A stretch of DNA of 64,000 bases from Krasilnikovia cinnamomea (GTDB taxonomy: Bacteria; Actinomycetota; Actinomycetes; Mycobacteriales; Micromonosporaceae), in contig NZ_SHKY01000002.1 in NCBI RefSeq assembly GCF_004217545.1, positions 62,001 through 126,000 of the forward strand, given 5' to 3'. The position numbers were made by a program, and so were the translations under genes. The stretch's first letter is position 1. Each line of letters opens with the position of its first letter. Below are positions 53,201 through 62,308 of the stretch, piece by piece. A model generated the notes under the pieces. That model worked only from the letters and a program-made list of their open reading frames with translations, had not been told where the DNA came from and searched no databases.

Positions 53201-53620
53201 TCAGCCGGTCAGCAGCTGGGCGCTGCCGTGTCCGGTGACGGTGAGCTGGCCGTAGCCGATCAGGTCGAGGATGACGGGGTCGTACTGGGCGGTGACGGTG
53301 ACATTGACGTGCTGCCGGTCGCCGCTGAGCGTGACGTTGCCGCTGACGCCGGCGGCGGCCAGGTACTGGCGGGCCGCGGCAACAGCTCGGTCCGGGTCGA
53401 CTTCCTTGCGGCCGCCGGTGGCGGCCTGGTCGAGGTCGATGGCCTCTCCGGCGGCGCGGGCGGCCTCGGCGGCGATGTTGTCCGCCCGCTGCAGTGCGCG
53501 GACCTTGCCGCCGCCGTCGACGGCCAGCCCGATCATGACGAGGACGACGAACGCCATGATCACGACGAAGAGGGCGATGCGTCCCTCGTCGTCGCGGCAC
53601 CGCCGCAGGTGGGTGATCAT
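53201..53620 (-). CDS. TadG-like pilus protein
   Basis: A 139-residue protein with an N-terminal hydrophobic helix (LFVVIMAFVVLVMIGLAVDG) preceded by DDEGRIA, and an extracellular beta domain. Pseudopilin-like but without the glutamate of TadE at the helix start. It overlaps the upstream TadE gene by 4 bases (ATGA). Confidence 0.75.
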   Translation of the reverse strand: MITHLRRCRDDEGRIALFVVIMAFVVLVMIGLAVDGGGKVRALQRADNIAAEAARAAGEAIDLDQAATGGRKEVDPDRAVAAARQYLAAAGVSGNVTLSGDRQHVNVTVTAQYDPVILDLIGYGQLTVTGHGSAQLLTG

Positions 53621-54054
53621 GAGTGGGCCCGGAAAGGGTCGACGGGGCTGGTGAAGTTGGCGTTGATCCGCCGGGATCCGGGCATCCCGGCGGCGGCGAC
53701 GTCGGCGAACGTGACGGTGCACCCGATGCTGACCTTGACGACCCCGACCCGGCCGGGCGGGGCGGAGAACCCGCCGGTGTCGACGGCGACATCGAGGTCC
53801 GCGCAGTGCAGGCCCTGCGCACCGAGGCTGCGGCGGGCGGTGGTGACCGCGTCGGAGTACGCCTGGCGGCTGTCACGGGCGATGCTCGCGGCCCGTGCGG
53901 CGTCGTGTGCGGCGCCCTCGATGGATCCGCCGGCGACCTCGACGCGCATGCCGATCGCGGCCAGGGCGACGAACAGCAGCAGCGGCGGGGCGAGGATGAC
54001 CGTCTCCAGCGCGGCGGAGCCGTCGTCGCGGCGTTGGGTCCGCGGGCTGGTCAT
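53617..54054 (-). CDS. TadE-like pseudopilin 2
   Basis: A 145-residue protein: DDGSAALETVILAPPLLLFV with the conserved Glu of TadE, then a globular part with two cysteines (GLHCADLDV, SIGCTVTF). Minor pilin of the Tad system, processed by the prepilin peptidase. ATG 54054 follows AAGGAGG at 9 bases; the ATG at 54072 overlaps that site. Confidence 0.8.
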   Translation of the reverse strand: MTSPRTQRRDDGSAALETVILAPPLLLFVALAAIGMRVEVAGGSIEGAAHDAARAASIARDSRQAYSDAVTTARRSLGAQGLHCADLDVAVDTGGFSAPPGRVGVVKVSIGCTVTFADVAAAGMPGSRRINANFTSPVDPFRAHS

Positions 54055-54100
54055 GGTCGGCGCCTCCTTCATGGGACGTACGTCAGTTCAGGCTGGCTCG

Positions 54101-54559
54101 TCAGTCGACGAACCGTTCGACGGGGCCGGTCGCGGTCTGGCTGACGCGCCACTGCAGCCCCGGGATCAGCGACAGGCTGGTGCCGGTGACCGTCACGGTT
54201 GCGGTCTCGGCGCCGCGGTTGACGCTCACTCCGGCGCTGGACAGGCTGTCGCCGCCGGCGCGGCCGATGAAGTCACGGGCCCGCGCCGCACCTGCGCCGG
54301 CGCTGCCGTCGTAGCTGCGGGCGGCGGACAGCCCTTCCTGCGCGGCCCCGAGCGCGATGGACCGGGCGTAGGAGTACATCGCGATCTGCAGGCTCAAGAA
54401 GATGACCAGCAACACCGCGGGGATCACGACGACGGTTTCCACCGCCGCGGCGCCGTCGTCGTTGCGGACGGTGGCCAGCAGCTGCTGCCACCGGACGCGG
54501 TCCCGCTGCCGCCACCGGTTGCGGTGGCGGCAGCGGGCGATGCGAGGCGTAAGCCTCAC
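54101..54559 (-). CDS. TadE-like pseudopilin 1
   Basis: A 152-residue protein: DDGAAAVETVVVIPAVLLVI with Glu after the cleavage region and a hydrophobic helix, then SYARSIALGAAQEGLSAARS. A basic N-terminal arm of about 33 residues precedes the membrane helix. ATG overlaps the Flp pilin stop by 4 bases. Confidence 0.8.
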   Translation of the reverse strand: MRLTPRIARCRHRNRWRQRDRVRWQQLLATVRNDDGAAAVETVVVIPAVLLVIFLSLQIAMYSYARSIALGAAQEGLSAARSYDGSAGAGAARARDFIGRAGGDSLSSAGVSVNRGAETATVTVTGTSLSLIPGLQWRVSQTATGPVERFVD

Positions 54560-54741
54560 GTAATACCGCCGATCCGGCCGTTGACGGCCGCGGTGATCGC
54601 AGCCGCGACGGCTACAGCAAGCGCCAGCAGCACGACGGTGAGGATGACCTGCTCCACCGAAAGCGCGCCGTCGTCACGGCGCATCGCCTCGCGGCCGCGC
54701 TCGCGCGCCCACGACAGCGCGTACGCCACCAGTTGATTCAT
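54556..54741 (-). CDS. Flp-type major pilin
   Basis: A 61-residue prepilin: leader MNQLVAYALSWARERGREAM then RRDDGALSVEQVILTVVLLA and a C-terminal hydrophobic helix ending GGIT. Flp pilins are short proteins cleaved after a glycine or alanine by a dedicated peptidase; here the likely cleavage is before LSVEQ. Probably the main subunit of the pilus. Confidence 0.75.
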   Translation of the reverse strand: MNQLVAYALSWARERGREAMRRDDGALSVEQVILTVVLLALAVAVAAAITAAVNGRIGGIT

Positions 54742-54760
54742 GAGACTCCCCCTTGTTGTG

Positions 54761-55636
54761 CTACGGGTTGACCAGGCGGATCAGGAACGGGTAGCCGATC
54801 AGAACAAAAAGGATCAGCACGGTCAGGCTGGTGGGCACGTACAGCAGCGTGGTGCTGGTGTTCGCGCGGTCGTGTTCCTTGGTACGCAGCGCCACCCGCA
54901 GCGACTGGGCGCGGCTGACCAGGGTCTGATACACCTGGGTGCCCTCCGTGCCGGACAGGCGCATGATGTCGCCGACGTCGCCGAGCGCGGGAACCCCGAT
55001 CTCGTCGGCGACCTGGCTCAACCCGTCCCACGGCGGCATCCCCGCGTAGCGGGCCGCGTCGAGGCTTTCCTGGATGCGCCGGAATACCCAGCCGCCGCCG
55101 ACCTGCGCGGCTCGCTCGAGGCTCTCGACGGGCCCGTGCGCGGCGGACCGCTCGAGGGCCACCAGGTCGAGATAGACGGCGACCGCGCGGACGAACTCCT
55201 CCCGCGCCTCCGCCGCCTGCTGCTTGATCATGACGTCGACCAGGAAGAAGAACACCACGCCCAGGGCGAGCGAGCCGGCCACCGGGACCACGATCGGCAG
55301 ATGCAGGCCGATGACCGACAGCATGTAGGTCATGAACGGCACGAACAGGATCCCGACCAACGGCAGGCCGACCTTCTCCAGGGCGTACCGCTCGGTGCTC
55401 TTGCCGATCACGCGCAGCTCCCGCGTCGGCGGACGCAGCCGGGGACCGAACCGGGCCGCGATCCACCGGCCGGCCGGACCGAGGGTCGGATCCGCCGCGG
55501 CGGCCTGCTGTGCGTGCAGGCGCTGCAGGGCGGCGTCCAGGCGCGGGCCGGCCGGCAGCAGACCGTGGAGCAGCACCCAGAGGCCGAGGCCGGCGAGTCC
55601 ACCGCAGACCATCGCAAGCGTCACGAGGGAGATCAC
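54761..55636 (-). CDS. tadC: TadC-like inner-membrane platform protein
   Basis: A 291-residue GspF-like protein with four membrane helices (SLVTLAMVCGGLAGLGLWVL, LPIVVPVAGSLALGVVFFFL, two more at the C-terminus). The cytoplasmic RIQESLDAARYAGMPPWDGL and MRLSGTEGTQVYQTLVSRAQ are typical of TadC. GTG 55636 overlaps the TadB stop by GTGA. Forms the assembly platform with TadB. Confidence 0.85.
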   Translation of the reverse strand: MISLVTLAMVCGGLAGLGLWVLLHGLLPAGPRLDAALQRLHAQQAAAADPTLGPAGRWIAARFGPRLRPPTRELRVIGKSTERYALEKVGLPLVGILFVPFMTYMLSVIGLHLPIVVPVAGSLALGVVFFFLVDVMIKQQAAEAREEFVRAVAVYLDLVALERSAAHGPVESLERAAQVGGGWVFRRIQESLDAARYAGMPPWDGLSQVADEIGVPALGDVGDIMRLSGTEGTQVYQTLVSRAQSLRVALRTKEHDRANTSTTLLYVPTSLTVLILFVLIGYPFLIRLVNP

Positions 55637-56520
55637 TGGTTCACCTCGCTGCTGGCGTTGAGCAGACGCGGCGCCTTGCGAGCGGTGCTGAGCTTGCGGA
55701 TCCACGCCAGCAGTGCCACGAACGCGAGGGTGCAGCCGACCAGCACGCTCTGCCCGCCGAGGCTGGTGTAGGGGCGCATGTAGGTGGGGTTCGCGAACAA
55801 CAGCACGAACACGCCGAGGCCCAGGCCGGTCATGAACTTCGTGGTCAGCCGCGGGTCGGCACGGCTGGCCCAGACCTCACGGCGCACGGTGACCTCCCGG
55901 GCGGTGTTCTCCGCGAGCTTGTCGAGAATGTCAGTGAGGCGCTGACCGCGGTCGGTCGCGTGCAGGCGCAGCGCGACGATGACCTCGTCACTGGTGGCGT
56001 CGCCGAGCGCGGCGGCGAACCGGTCGAGCGCGGTCAGGATCGGCACTCCGGCGCGCAGCTGCGTCTCGAGCTCGCGCAGGTCGATCGCCAGCGGCGCGGG
56101 CGCGTCGCGGGTACTGACGACGATCGCCTGGTTGAGCCCCAGGCCCGTCCGGACCAGGTCGGCCAGCCGCCGGGTCCAGGTCTCCAGCGCCTCCAGGCGA
56201 GCGATGGCACGCTGCTCGACCCGGCCGGCACCGAACAGCCACGGCACACCGATGACAGCCCCACCCGCGATGAGACCGGCCACCGGAATACCGGTGATCA
56301 ACCACACGCCGGCGGTCACCACGACCGCGGCCACGATGATGAGCTGCCGGGCGCGGCGTTCGGCACGCGACAGGCCGGCGCCGGTCCACAGCCGCACCAC
56401 CCGACGGCGCAGTCTCGACGTCGGCGCCGCCGGCCGGGTGGTGCCCACGATCCCGGTAATCAGCAGGAATAGGCCGCCGAGCGCTGCGCCCACGGCCACG
56501 GCGAAGATCAGCGGCTGCAT
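55633..56520 (-). CDS. tadB: TadB-like inner-membrane platform protein
   Basis: A 295-residue protein of the GspF family: membrane segments near 5-28, 62-100, and two at 240-280; cytoplasmic RLADLVRTGLGLNQAIVVST and LATDRGQRLTDILDKLAENT-like core (HATDRGQRLTDILDKLAENT). ATG overlaps the TadA stop by one base. With TadC it forms the pilus assembly platform. Confidence 0.85.
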   Translation of the reverse strand: MQPLIFAVAVGAALGGLFLLITGIVGTTRPAAPTSRLRRRVVRLWTGAGLSRAERRARQLIIVAAVVVTAGVWLITGIPVAGLIAGGAVIGVPWLFGAGRVEQRAIARLEALETWTRRLADLVRTGLGLNQAIVVSTRDAPAPLAIDLRELETQLRAGVPILTALDRFAAALGDATSDEVIVALRLHATDRGQRLTDILDKLAENTAREVTVRREVWASRADPRLTTKFMTGLGLGVFVLLFANPTYMRPYTSLGGQSVLVGCTLAFVALLAWIRKLSTARKAPRLLNASSEVNQ

Positions 56521-58049
56521 CAGCGCCCCCGCTCCCAGGACCCGCCGTCGAGCAGCTGCGGATCCAGGCCGCCGTAGGCGAGCGCCTCCAGGATCTGGGC
56601 GTTGGGGCGCACCCCGGTCGGCAGCCCGATCCCGCCGGGCTGGCGCGGCGCGAACAGTTCGCTGCGGGCCACACCCATGCCGTTCTCGGTGAGGCCGTTG
56701 ACCTCCAGCACATGCGAGACGTACCGGCGTGCGGGCTGTCCCTGACGGCGCTGCATCGCCTGAAACACCACCAGGTCCACCGCATTGGCCACCTGCATGT
56801 AGGCGTTCTGCGCGTTCTGCGCTGCCCCGTAACGCATCAGCAGGCTCGCCAGGCGGTCGAACACCGCGTGCGCGTGCCGGGCGTGGATGGTCGACAGCGT
56901 GCCCTGGGTGGTGTCACCGGCGTCGAACATGGACACGATCTCGCCGGCCCTCACCTCGCCGACGACCACCCGCTGCATGTTCATCCGCAGCATGTCCGGG
57001 AACAGATCGGTCAGGGTCTTCTCGCCCTCGGGGCGGCCGTTCGGTCCGATCTCGCCGTGCCCCTGGCGTTCCTCGAAGGGCACCACCCACGGGTGCCGTT
57101 CCGGGTCCAACGCGAGCTCGTAGACGGTCTCCATGGTCGAGAACCACTCGTCGGAGGGGATCTCGGAGGCGATCGCGCGCAGCAGCGTGGTCTTCCCGGA
57201 CGACGGCAGACCCGCGATCATGATGTTGAGGTGGCCGGCAACTGCGGCCTTCAAGAAGTCGGCCAGTTGCGGGCTGAGCGTGCCGGACGCGGCGAGCTCG
57301 TCGAGGGTGACCCGCTTGATCCGGTGCCGGCGGATGACCACGACCGGTCGCGGGGTGACGATGTAGCCGGCGACCAGCCGGGAGCCGTCGGGCAGCCGCA
57401 GGTGCAGCATCGGCTTGGACGACGACAGGGTCCGTTCGGTCGCACCGCCGGCTGCCAGCCGGCGCAGCAGCTCGAGGAGTTCCTCGTCGCTGCCCGCCGC
57501 GGTGAACGACGACTGGTCGACACGACCGTCCGCGTACTCGACCCTGACCTTGTCGTGGCCGATCACCATGATGTTCTCGACGCTTTGGTCGTCGATCAGC
57601 GGCTGCAGCCGACCGAAGCCGACGAGGTAGGCGGTGACCGCCTGCAGCAGCGCGGCCTCGTATCCGGGCGCGATGCTGGCCCCTTCGCCGGCGGCAATGC
57701 GGTTGTCGACGTGTTCCCGGACCAGCCTGCGGGTCTCCTCCTCGGCGATCGCCCGCTGCTGGGTGCTGGACACGGCCCCGCCGCGCAGCCGCTCGCCGAT
57801 CCGGTCGCTGACCTCGCGTTGCAGTGTGCGCACAAGGTCGTAGTCGAGCACGGGAGGCTGACCCGGCACCGGTGCCGCGGCGCGCTGTCCGGGGTAGCCG
57901 GTGATGCCTGCTGGCGCGACGAGCGGCGCCGGGGCCGGCGGCGCGACAGCCGCCGCGATGGTGGCCGGTTCGATGGCCCGGTGGTGGCCGTTGTGGGTGT
58001 GCTCGGCCGGACTCGGGTCGGGACGGAAGAAGACCGGAGGGTTAGGCAC
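56520..58049 (-). CDS. tadA: TadA/CpaF-like pilus ATPase
   Basis: A 509-residue secretion ATPase. Walker A is AGLPSSGKTTLLRAIASEIP at about residue 283, followed by ETVYELALDPERHPWVVPFE, the Walker B region MQRVVVGEVRAGEIV and FDAGDTTQGTLSTIHARHAH, and the typical C-terminal helices. It energises pilus assembly and retraction. Start GTG 58049 (VPNPPVFF) overlaps the TadZ gene by 8 bases. The N-terminal 50 residues are disordered. Confidence 0.9.
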   Translation of the reverse strand: MPNPPVFFRPDPSPAEHTHNGHHRAIEPATIAAAVAPPAPAPLVAPAGITGYPGQRAAAPVPGQPPVLDYDLVRTLQREVSDRIGERLRGGAVSSTQQRAIAEEETRRLVREHVDNRIAAGEGASIAPGYEAALLQAVTAYLVGFGRLQPLIDDQSVENIMVIGHDKVRVEYADGRVDQSSFTAAGSDEELLELLRRLAAGGATERTLSSSKPMLHLRLPDGSRLVAGYIVTPRPVVVIRRHRIKRVTLDELAASGTLSPQLADFLKAAVAGHLNIMIAGLPSSGKTTLLRAIASEIPSDEWFSTMETVYELALDPERHPWVVPFEERQGHGEIGPNGRPEGEKTLTDLFPDMLRMNMQRVVVGEVRAGEIVSMFDAGDTTQGTLSTIHARHAHAVFDRLASLLMRYGAAQNAQNAYMQVANAVDLVVFQAMQRRQGQPARRYVSHVLEVNGLTENGMGVARSELFAPRQPGGIGLPTGVRPNAQILEALAYGGLDPQLLDGGSWERGR

Positions 58050-58833
58050 GGGCCGCCTCCCGCGGTGCGGGCACAGCAAACACGTGCCGCCGCTGATCGA
58101 TGAGGGTCTGCAAGGGTGTCGCCGCCGAGCGCAGGGCCCGCAGCAGCGTGGCGCTCGATCGGGGGGTTCCGGTACCGGTCGACAGCATGGTGGCGGTCTT
58201 CGTGTCCTCGGGCAGGGTGGTCAGTACGGGAGTGTCCAGCCGCTTGGCGATCTCGCGGGGTTCGTAGTCGCCGGTGCCGCGCAGGACCAGGCGCACGACG
58301 CCGCCGCTGTGCTCGAGCTCGCGGCGCAGCAGGCTCAGGCGGCTCGCTGCGGCGTCAATCGCGCCGAGGGTGCGGCCCATGACCAGCAGCACCACGTCGG
58401 CGTGCCGGATCAGCGGCAGCGGGGCGTGCGGGGCCGGGATCCGGCCGCAGTCCACGATGACGTCGACCGGCGGCGTGGATCGGTCGAGCTGGCGCAGGTA
58501 TTCGCCGAGGCGGTCCCACAGGCCCGTGAGCCCGGCGCTGTGGGCGGGGTCGGTGATGCCCGGCAGCAGCAGCCGGTGCGGTTCCTCATCGTCGAGGTAG
58601 AGCAACTGCTGGGCGAAGTCGTCGACAAGCCGGCCGTGGTAGTCGGCCACCGCCAGCCCGGCGATGCCCCGGTCCGCGGGGACCTGTCCGCCCAGGTAGC
58701 CGCTGAGGACGCTGCCGCCGGACGGGTCGCACTCGGCCAGCAGCGCGGCGCGGGGCCAGGCCAGGGTCAGCGCCAGGCTGGTGACGGTCGCCCCGGGTGC
58801 TCCTTTGGCGGCGGTGACGGCGATCAGTGCCAT
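58042..58833 (-). CDS. TadZ/CpaE-like localisation ATPase
   Basis: A 263-residue ParA/MinD-type protein. The deviant Walker A is KGAPGATVTSLALTLAWPRA, with VDVIVDCGRIP and VVLLVMGRTLGAIDAAASRL following. TadZ proteins place the pilus machine in the cell. It lies between the SAF protein and TadA with tight overlaps. Confidence 0.8.
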   Translation of the reverse strand: MALIAVTAAKGAPGATVTSLALTLAWPRAALLAECDPSGGSVLSGYLGGQVPADRGIAGLAVADYHGRLVDDFAQQLLYLDDEEPHRLLLPGITDPAHSAGLTGLWDRLGEYLRQLDRSTPPVDVIVDCGRIPAPHAPLPLIRHADVVLLVMGRTLGAIDAAASRLSLLRRELEHSGGVVRLVLRGTGDYEPREIAKRLDTPVLTTLPEDTKTATMLSTGTGTPRSSATLLRALRSAATPLQTLIDQRRHVFAVPAPREAARA

Positions 58834-58837
58834 CGGG

Positions 58838-59533
58838 TCACCTCGCCACCAGGGCGACGGCGACGCGGCCCTGCGAGGCCCGCTCGAGCAGGCCCGGCCC
58901 GTTGGCCTCCGGTACGACGACGTCGACGACGACCGTGTCGTCGGTGGCTTTGGCGCCGACGCCGGCCACTGTGGCCGCCACGGTCGGAGGCGACGGCAGG
59001 TCCGCTGACGTGGCCTTCTTCCCGCCGTCCAGGGTGACGTTGCGCGGGTCGGAGGTGATGACCAGCAGCACCGGTTCGCCGGGGCGCAGCGGCCGCGAGG
59101 GCAGCTGCGCCGGCTTGAGTTCCAGGCCGATCAGCTGCTGCCCGGCGGCGGGGACCGCGGTGGTGGTGAGCTGCTCATTGGTGAGCAGGGTGCCGGCGAC
59201 CAGTTCGACTTTCGCGTACTTGCCGACGACCGTGTTGCGTTGCGTCGACGGGATCGGGGTCAGCCCGGACGCGGCGTTGACCTGGACCACCTTCAGGTCG
59301 GCGTCGGTGATCTGGTGTCCGGCAGTAATCGTGGTGGTCACCGCGAGCATGGGCTCATTGGTGCCCGCGGCGCGGGCGAACGCGTACGCGCCGAGGCAGC
59401 CCAGCACGAGGATGACCACACCCGCAGCGATCAGGCCCGGCCGGCGGCGTCGGGGCAGCGCGGCCTTGACCGCTGGGGCGATCGACGGTGCCGGCAGGGC
59501 GGCACCGTTGCGGGAGGTGTCGGTCAGGCTCAT
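58838..59533 (-). CDS. CpaB/RcpC-like SAF-domain protein
   Basis: A 231-residue protein: one membrane helix near 34-54 (LIAAGVVILVLGCLGAYAFA), then a SAF domain (VTTTITAGHQITDADLKVVQ, GKYAKVELVAGTLLTNEQLT). In Gram-negative Tad systems it helps assemble the outer-membrane channel; in Gram-positives it is thought to act at the membrane or wall. Confidence 0.8.
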   Translation of the reverse strand: MSLTDTSRNGAALPAPSIAPAVKAALPRRRRPGLIAAGVVILVLGCLGAYAFARAAGTNEPMLAVTTTITAGHQITDADLKVVQVNAASGLTPIPSTQRNTVVGKYAKVELVAGTLLTNEQLTTTAVPAAGQQLIGLELKPAQLPSRPLRPGEPVLLVITSDPRNVTLDGGKKATSADLPSPPTVAATVAGVGAKATDDTVVVDVVVPEANGPGLLERASQGRVAVALVAR

Positions 59534-60417
59534 CAGTTGACCACCTGGAGTTCGTCGATCCGGACGGTTGTCTGCGAGGTACGCGTCTGGTCGATGACGC
59601 CAGTGACACCACCGCCGTCCCAGTCGACGCGCCAGTCCGTCGTGGCGGTCACCGTGTACTTGCCGCCGGCCTGGTTCCGGCTGGACTGCGGGTAGGTGTA
59701 GCCGCAGTCCGGCGAGGACTTGCCGCCGTTACCCGCGCGGAACGGGGTGCCCGGGCCGGTGCAGGTGACGCTGTGCCCGTCGCCCATGTTCCAGGTGATG
59801 CTCTGCGCGCGGGCGGTGATGGTCACGGTCAGGCCGGCCTCGCTGTCCGAGGCGCTGACCGGTCCCCACGTGTTCGGCGTGACGGTCGTCCACATCCAGG
59901 CCGGCAGGTTCACCAGCCCGGCCTTGCCCGGGGCGGGCGCCATCCCGATGTCCGCGCCCTTCAGCGTGATCTTCGCGAGAGCTCGGCGGGCCAGCACTTC
60001 GGGGTCCGGCGGCGCCTGGATCGGTGCACCCGCGACCCACTGCAGCCGCGCCTCGCCGCCGCAGGTGATGGTGTACCAGTTGCCCTGCTCGCCGGGCGGC
60101 GGCGGATCAGCGGCGCCGGGCGGTGGCGGAGGTGAGGTCAGGTAGTAGCAGCCGTCACTGGCGTGGAATGACCCCAGGCCGGGAATGCTGCACGGCACCG
60201 TCTTGCCCTGGTAGTGGCATCCGCCGCCACCACCGGTGCCGCCGCCACCGCCGTTGTTGCTGCCGCCTCCGCCGCCGGGACCGCCCGGCACGTCACCGAC
60301 GACCGTGCAGTCCGGGCCGACACAGCCGCCATCGGGCGGGTCAGCCGAGGCCGGTCCGGCAACGCTCAGCGCGGCCACGAGAACGGTTAGGGCTGTCAGC
60401 AACCGCCGGGTCAGCAT
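59533..60417 (-). CDS. Secreted Tad-locus protein
   Basis: A 294-residue exported protein. Signal peptide about residues 1-25 (LLTALTVLVAALSVAGPASA), then a glycine-rich linker, cysteines (CVGPDCTV, CHYQGKTVPC, CTGPGTPF, DCGYTYPQ) and a beta-rich C-terminal domain. Its stop overlaps the next gene's ATG in TGATG. Probably an extracellular or wall-associated part of the pilus apparatus. Confidence 0.7.
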   Translation of the reverse strand: MLTRRLLTALTVLVAALSVAGPASADPPDGGCVGPDCTVVGDVPGGPGGGGGSNNGGGGGTGGGGGCHYQGKTVPCSIPGLGSFHASDGCYYLTSPPPPPGAADPPPPGEQGNWYTITCGGEARLQWVAGAPIQAPPDPEVLARRALAKITLKGADIGMAPAPGKAGLVNLPAWMWTTVTPNTWGPVSASDSEAGLTVTITARAQSITWNMGDGHSVTCTGPGTPFRAGNGGKSSPDCGYTYPQSSRNQAGGKYTVTATTDWRVDWDGGGVTGVIDQTRTSQTTVRIDELQVVN

Positions 60418-61013
60418 GTCCGCCCCTGCAGAATCTGCGACTTGGTGAACAGCCAACCCCGCGTGCCGCCGTAGTTGGTGGCGGTGGTCTGCTGCACGAT
60501 GCGCCGCGGTCCGCCGTTCTTGATCGGCACGGGCTTTCCGTTGCTCTTGTAGACCAGGATGTAGTTGGTCGCGTCGTAGCAGTCCTCGATGATCACGGTC
60601 TGCGGCTTCGCCGCCAGGTTCACCTTCGTGACCGTCGGAGTCGACTGCGGAACACCCTTGTAAATGATGTTCTTCGACCGCAGCTGGTAAAGGAACGCAA
60701 TGACTTCCTGCTTCATCGGCGACTCGAGGTAGCTGAGCAGGTCCTTGTTCTGGTAGTCAGCCGCTTGGCCCGCCTCGACGTTGAGCTGAATGAAGCGGCG
60801 GTAGCGATCCAGCACCGTCGCGGACGCCGCCGCGGCGGCCGGCTCCACGGACGGACTCGCCGACACCGGCGGTGACGCGGGTGACGAGGTGCTCGGCGCG
60901 GCGGGCTTCTTGTCGCCGCAGCCGGCCGCCAGCAGTACAGCGCCGACGGCGAGGGCTGCGCCCGCTTTCGTGATCAGTATCGAACGTTGCGAATGCCCGG
61001 AATCCCGCCCCAT
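60411..61013 (-). CDS. Tad-locus lipoprotein
   Basis: A 200-residue lipoprotein: signal ending LLAAGC (Cys near residue 29), a low-complexity linker, then a globular domain (VLDRYRRFIQLNVEAGQAAD, EVIAFLYQLRSKNIIYKGVP, PQTVIIEDCYDATNYILVYK). This resembles NTF2/SnoaL-type lipoproteins next to actinobacterial secretion genes. GGGGAGG precedes ATG 61013. First gene of the leftward Tad operon. Confidence 0.75.
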   Translation of the reverse strand: MGRDSGHSQRSILITKAGAALAVGAVLLAAGCGDKKPAAPSTSSPASPPVSASPSVEPAAAAASATVLDRYRRFIQLNVEAGQAADYQNKDLLSYLESPMKQEVIAFLYQLRSKNIIYKGVPQSTPTVTKVNLAAKPQTVIIEDCYDATNYILVYKSNGKPVPIKNGGPRRIVQQTTATNYGGTRGWLFTKSQILQGRTC

Positions 61014-61335
61014 AACGCCTCCCCTGGCGTGGCGACTCCTGCAGGCACTCCCCCGCGCCTGCCTCGCTTCCCCCGGCGCCCATACGCCTGAGATCAAGTT
61101 CGAGGGCCGCCAATCTAGCCGATTGACGTAGGTCACCACCAGGCATAATCTTCCGAGCAGTTCCGAAGTTGATCCACTGGGATCACTGATCGTTACGGGA
61201 TCGGCACCGTCCTCAAGGGAAAGAACCGGAACAGATCCCTTGTTTCGGTCGATTACCGTCGCGGTCGTCATGAATCCGCCGGGTTGCCACTGCGGACAGT
61301 GATCATCGAAATTTTTCGACAGGGAGCTATGTCAG
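61014..61335. promoter_or_regulatory. Divergent promoter region of the Tad locus
   Basis: About 320 bp between the leftward Tad operon and the rightward HTH-peptidase pair. It holds several inverted repeats: TGACGTAGGTCA near 61124, GATCCACTGGGATC near 61172, AAGGGA/TCCCTT around 61216-61241, and CGAAATTTTTCG near 61308. It is clearly less GC-rich than the genes and is likely to bind the HTH regulator. I cannot assign exact promoters. Confidence 0.55.
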
Positions 61336-61542
61336 ATGCCAGACAGGCCCGCGGGCATACCTCCCCTGCTCACAACCGCGCAGCTGGCGCAGCGTCTGAA
61401 CCTGTCGACCAAGACGATCTACAAGCTGGCCAAGAGCGGCGCGATCTCAGCGATGCGCGCCCCCGGCACGCGCACTGCGTGGCGCTTCGATCTGGCCACT
61501 GTCGAGCAGGAACTGCGCGCCAATGGGGCCGCCAGTGACTGA
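61336..61542 (+). CDS. Excisionase-like HTH regulator
   Basis: A 68-residue DNA-binding protein: LLTTAQLAQRLNLSTKTIYK then LAKSGAISAMRAPGTRTAWR, the MerR/excisionase HTH with wing, as in BldC-like proteins. AGGGAGC precedes the start. It overlaps the prepilin peptidase gene and is divergent from the Tad operon, so it is the natural candidate for Tad regulation. Confidence 0.8.
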   Translation: MPDRPAGIPPLLTTAQLAQRLNLSTKTIYKLAKSGAISAMRAPGTRTAWRFDLATVEQELRANGAASD

Positions 61543-62308
61543 GCAGCCGACCGTCGTCGACGTCGACAGGCAAGGCACCAGCAGCGCTCCGGCGCGGTGG
61601 CGGATCGTGTCCGTCGGCGGCTGGTTGCGCGCCGCGGTGACCGCGTGCAGCGTGCCGGCCGGTACTCCTCGAATGAGCGGCTGTCCCAAGTGTGGACGCC
61701 GGCTGTTCGCCGCGACCGGGCCCGGTGTGACGGTGCGCGGCGCGTGCGCGGGGTGCGGGGCGCGGCTCGGTCCCCGGGCCTGGGTGCTCGAGTTCGCGCT
61801 CGCGGCGGCGCTCGCCGCGCTCGTGCTGGGTCCGCGCCCGGGCGCCGAGTTGCCGGCGTATGGCTGGTTCGCCGTCCTCGGGATCCTGCTAGCCGCCGTG
61901 GACATCCGGGTACGCCGGCTGCCGAACATGCTGACCGCGGCGTGGGCCGGCGGCGTCTTCGCGGGCCTGGGCCTGGCGGCATTGGTCGAGCACCGCGGCG
62001 GCGACTGGGTCCGCGCCGCCCTGGCTGGCGTCGGCGTCGCGGTGCTGTTCGCCGTGATCGCCGCCCTGCGTCCGGGCGCGCTGGGCTGGGGCGACGTCAA
62101 GGCCGCGGTCGCGGTCGGTGCCGTGCTCGGCTGGCTGGGCTGGGCCGCCCTGTACGCCGGGGTCTTCGTGGCGTTCGCACTAGCCGCCGGGTATGCGATC
62201 GTCCTGCTCGCGCGCGGCGGCCGACGTCAGGACAGTCTGCCGTTCGGACCATTCCTCGTCGCCGGCGCCGTGCTCGTCGCGACCGTATGGCCCGCGGCGG
62301 CGAGCTGA
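61535..62308 (+). CDS. Prepilin peptidase (TadV/CpaA-like)
   Basis: A 257-residue type IV prepilin peptidase. A four-cysteine cytoplasmic zinc site lies near residues 45-80 (CPKCGRRLF ... CAGCGARLG). Membrane helices follow. The catalytic aspartates are in AAVDIRVRRLPN and ALGWGDVKAA (GxGD). It should cleave the Flp and TadE prepilins. GTG 61535 is used; ATG 61523 is possible; both overlap the HTH gene. Confidence 0.85.
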   Translation: MTEQPTVVDVDRQGTSSAPARWRIVSVGGWLRAAVTACSVPAGTPRMSGCPKCGRRLFAATGPGVTVRGACAGCGARLGPRAWVLEFALAAALAALVLGPRPGAELPAYGWFAVLGILLAAVDIRVRRLPNMLTAAWAGGVFAGLGLAALVEHRGGDWVRAALAGVGVAVLFAVIAALRPGALGWGDVKAAVAVGAVLGWLGWAALYAGVFVAFALAAGYAIVLLARGGRRQDSLPFGPFLVAGAVLVATVWPAAAS

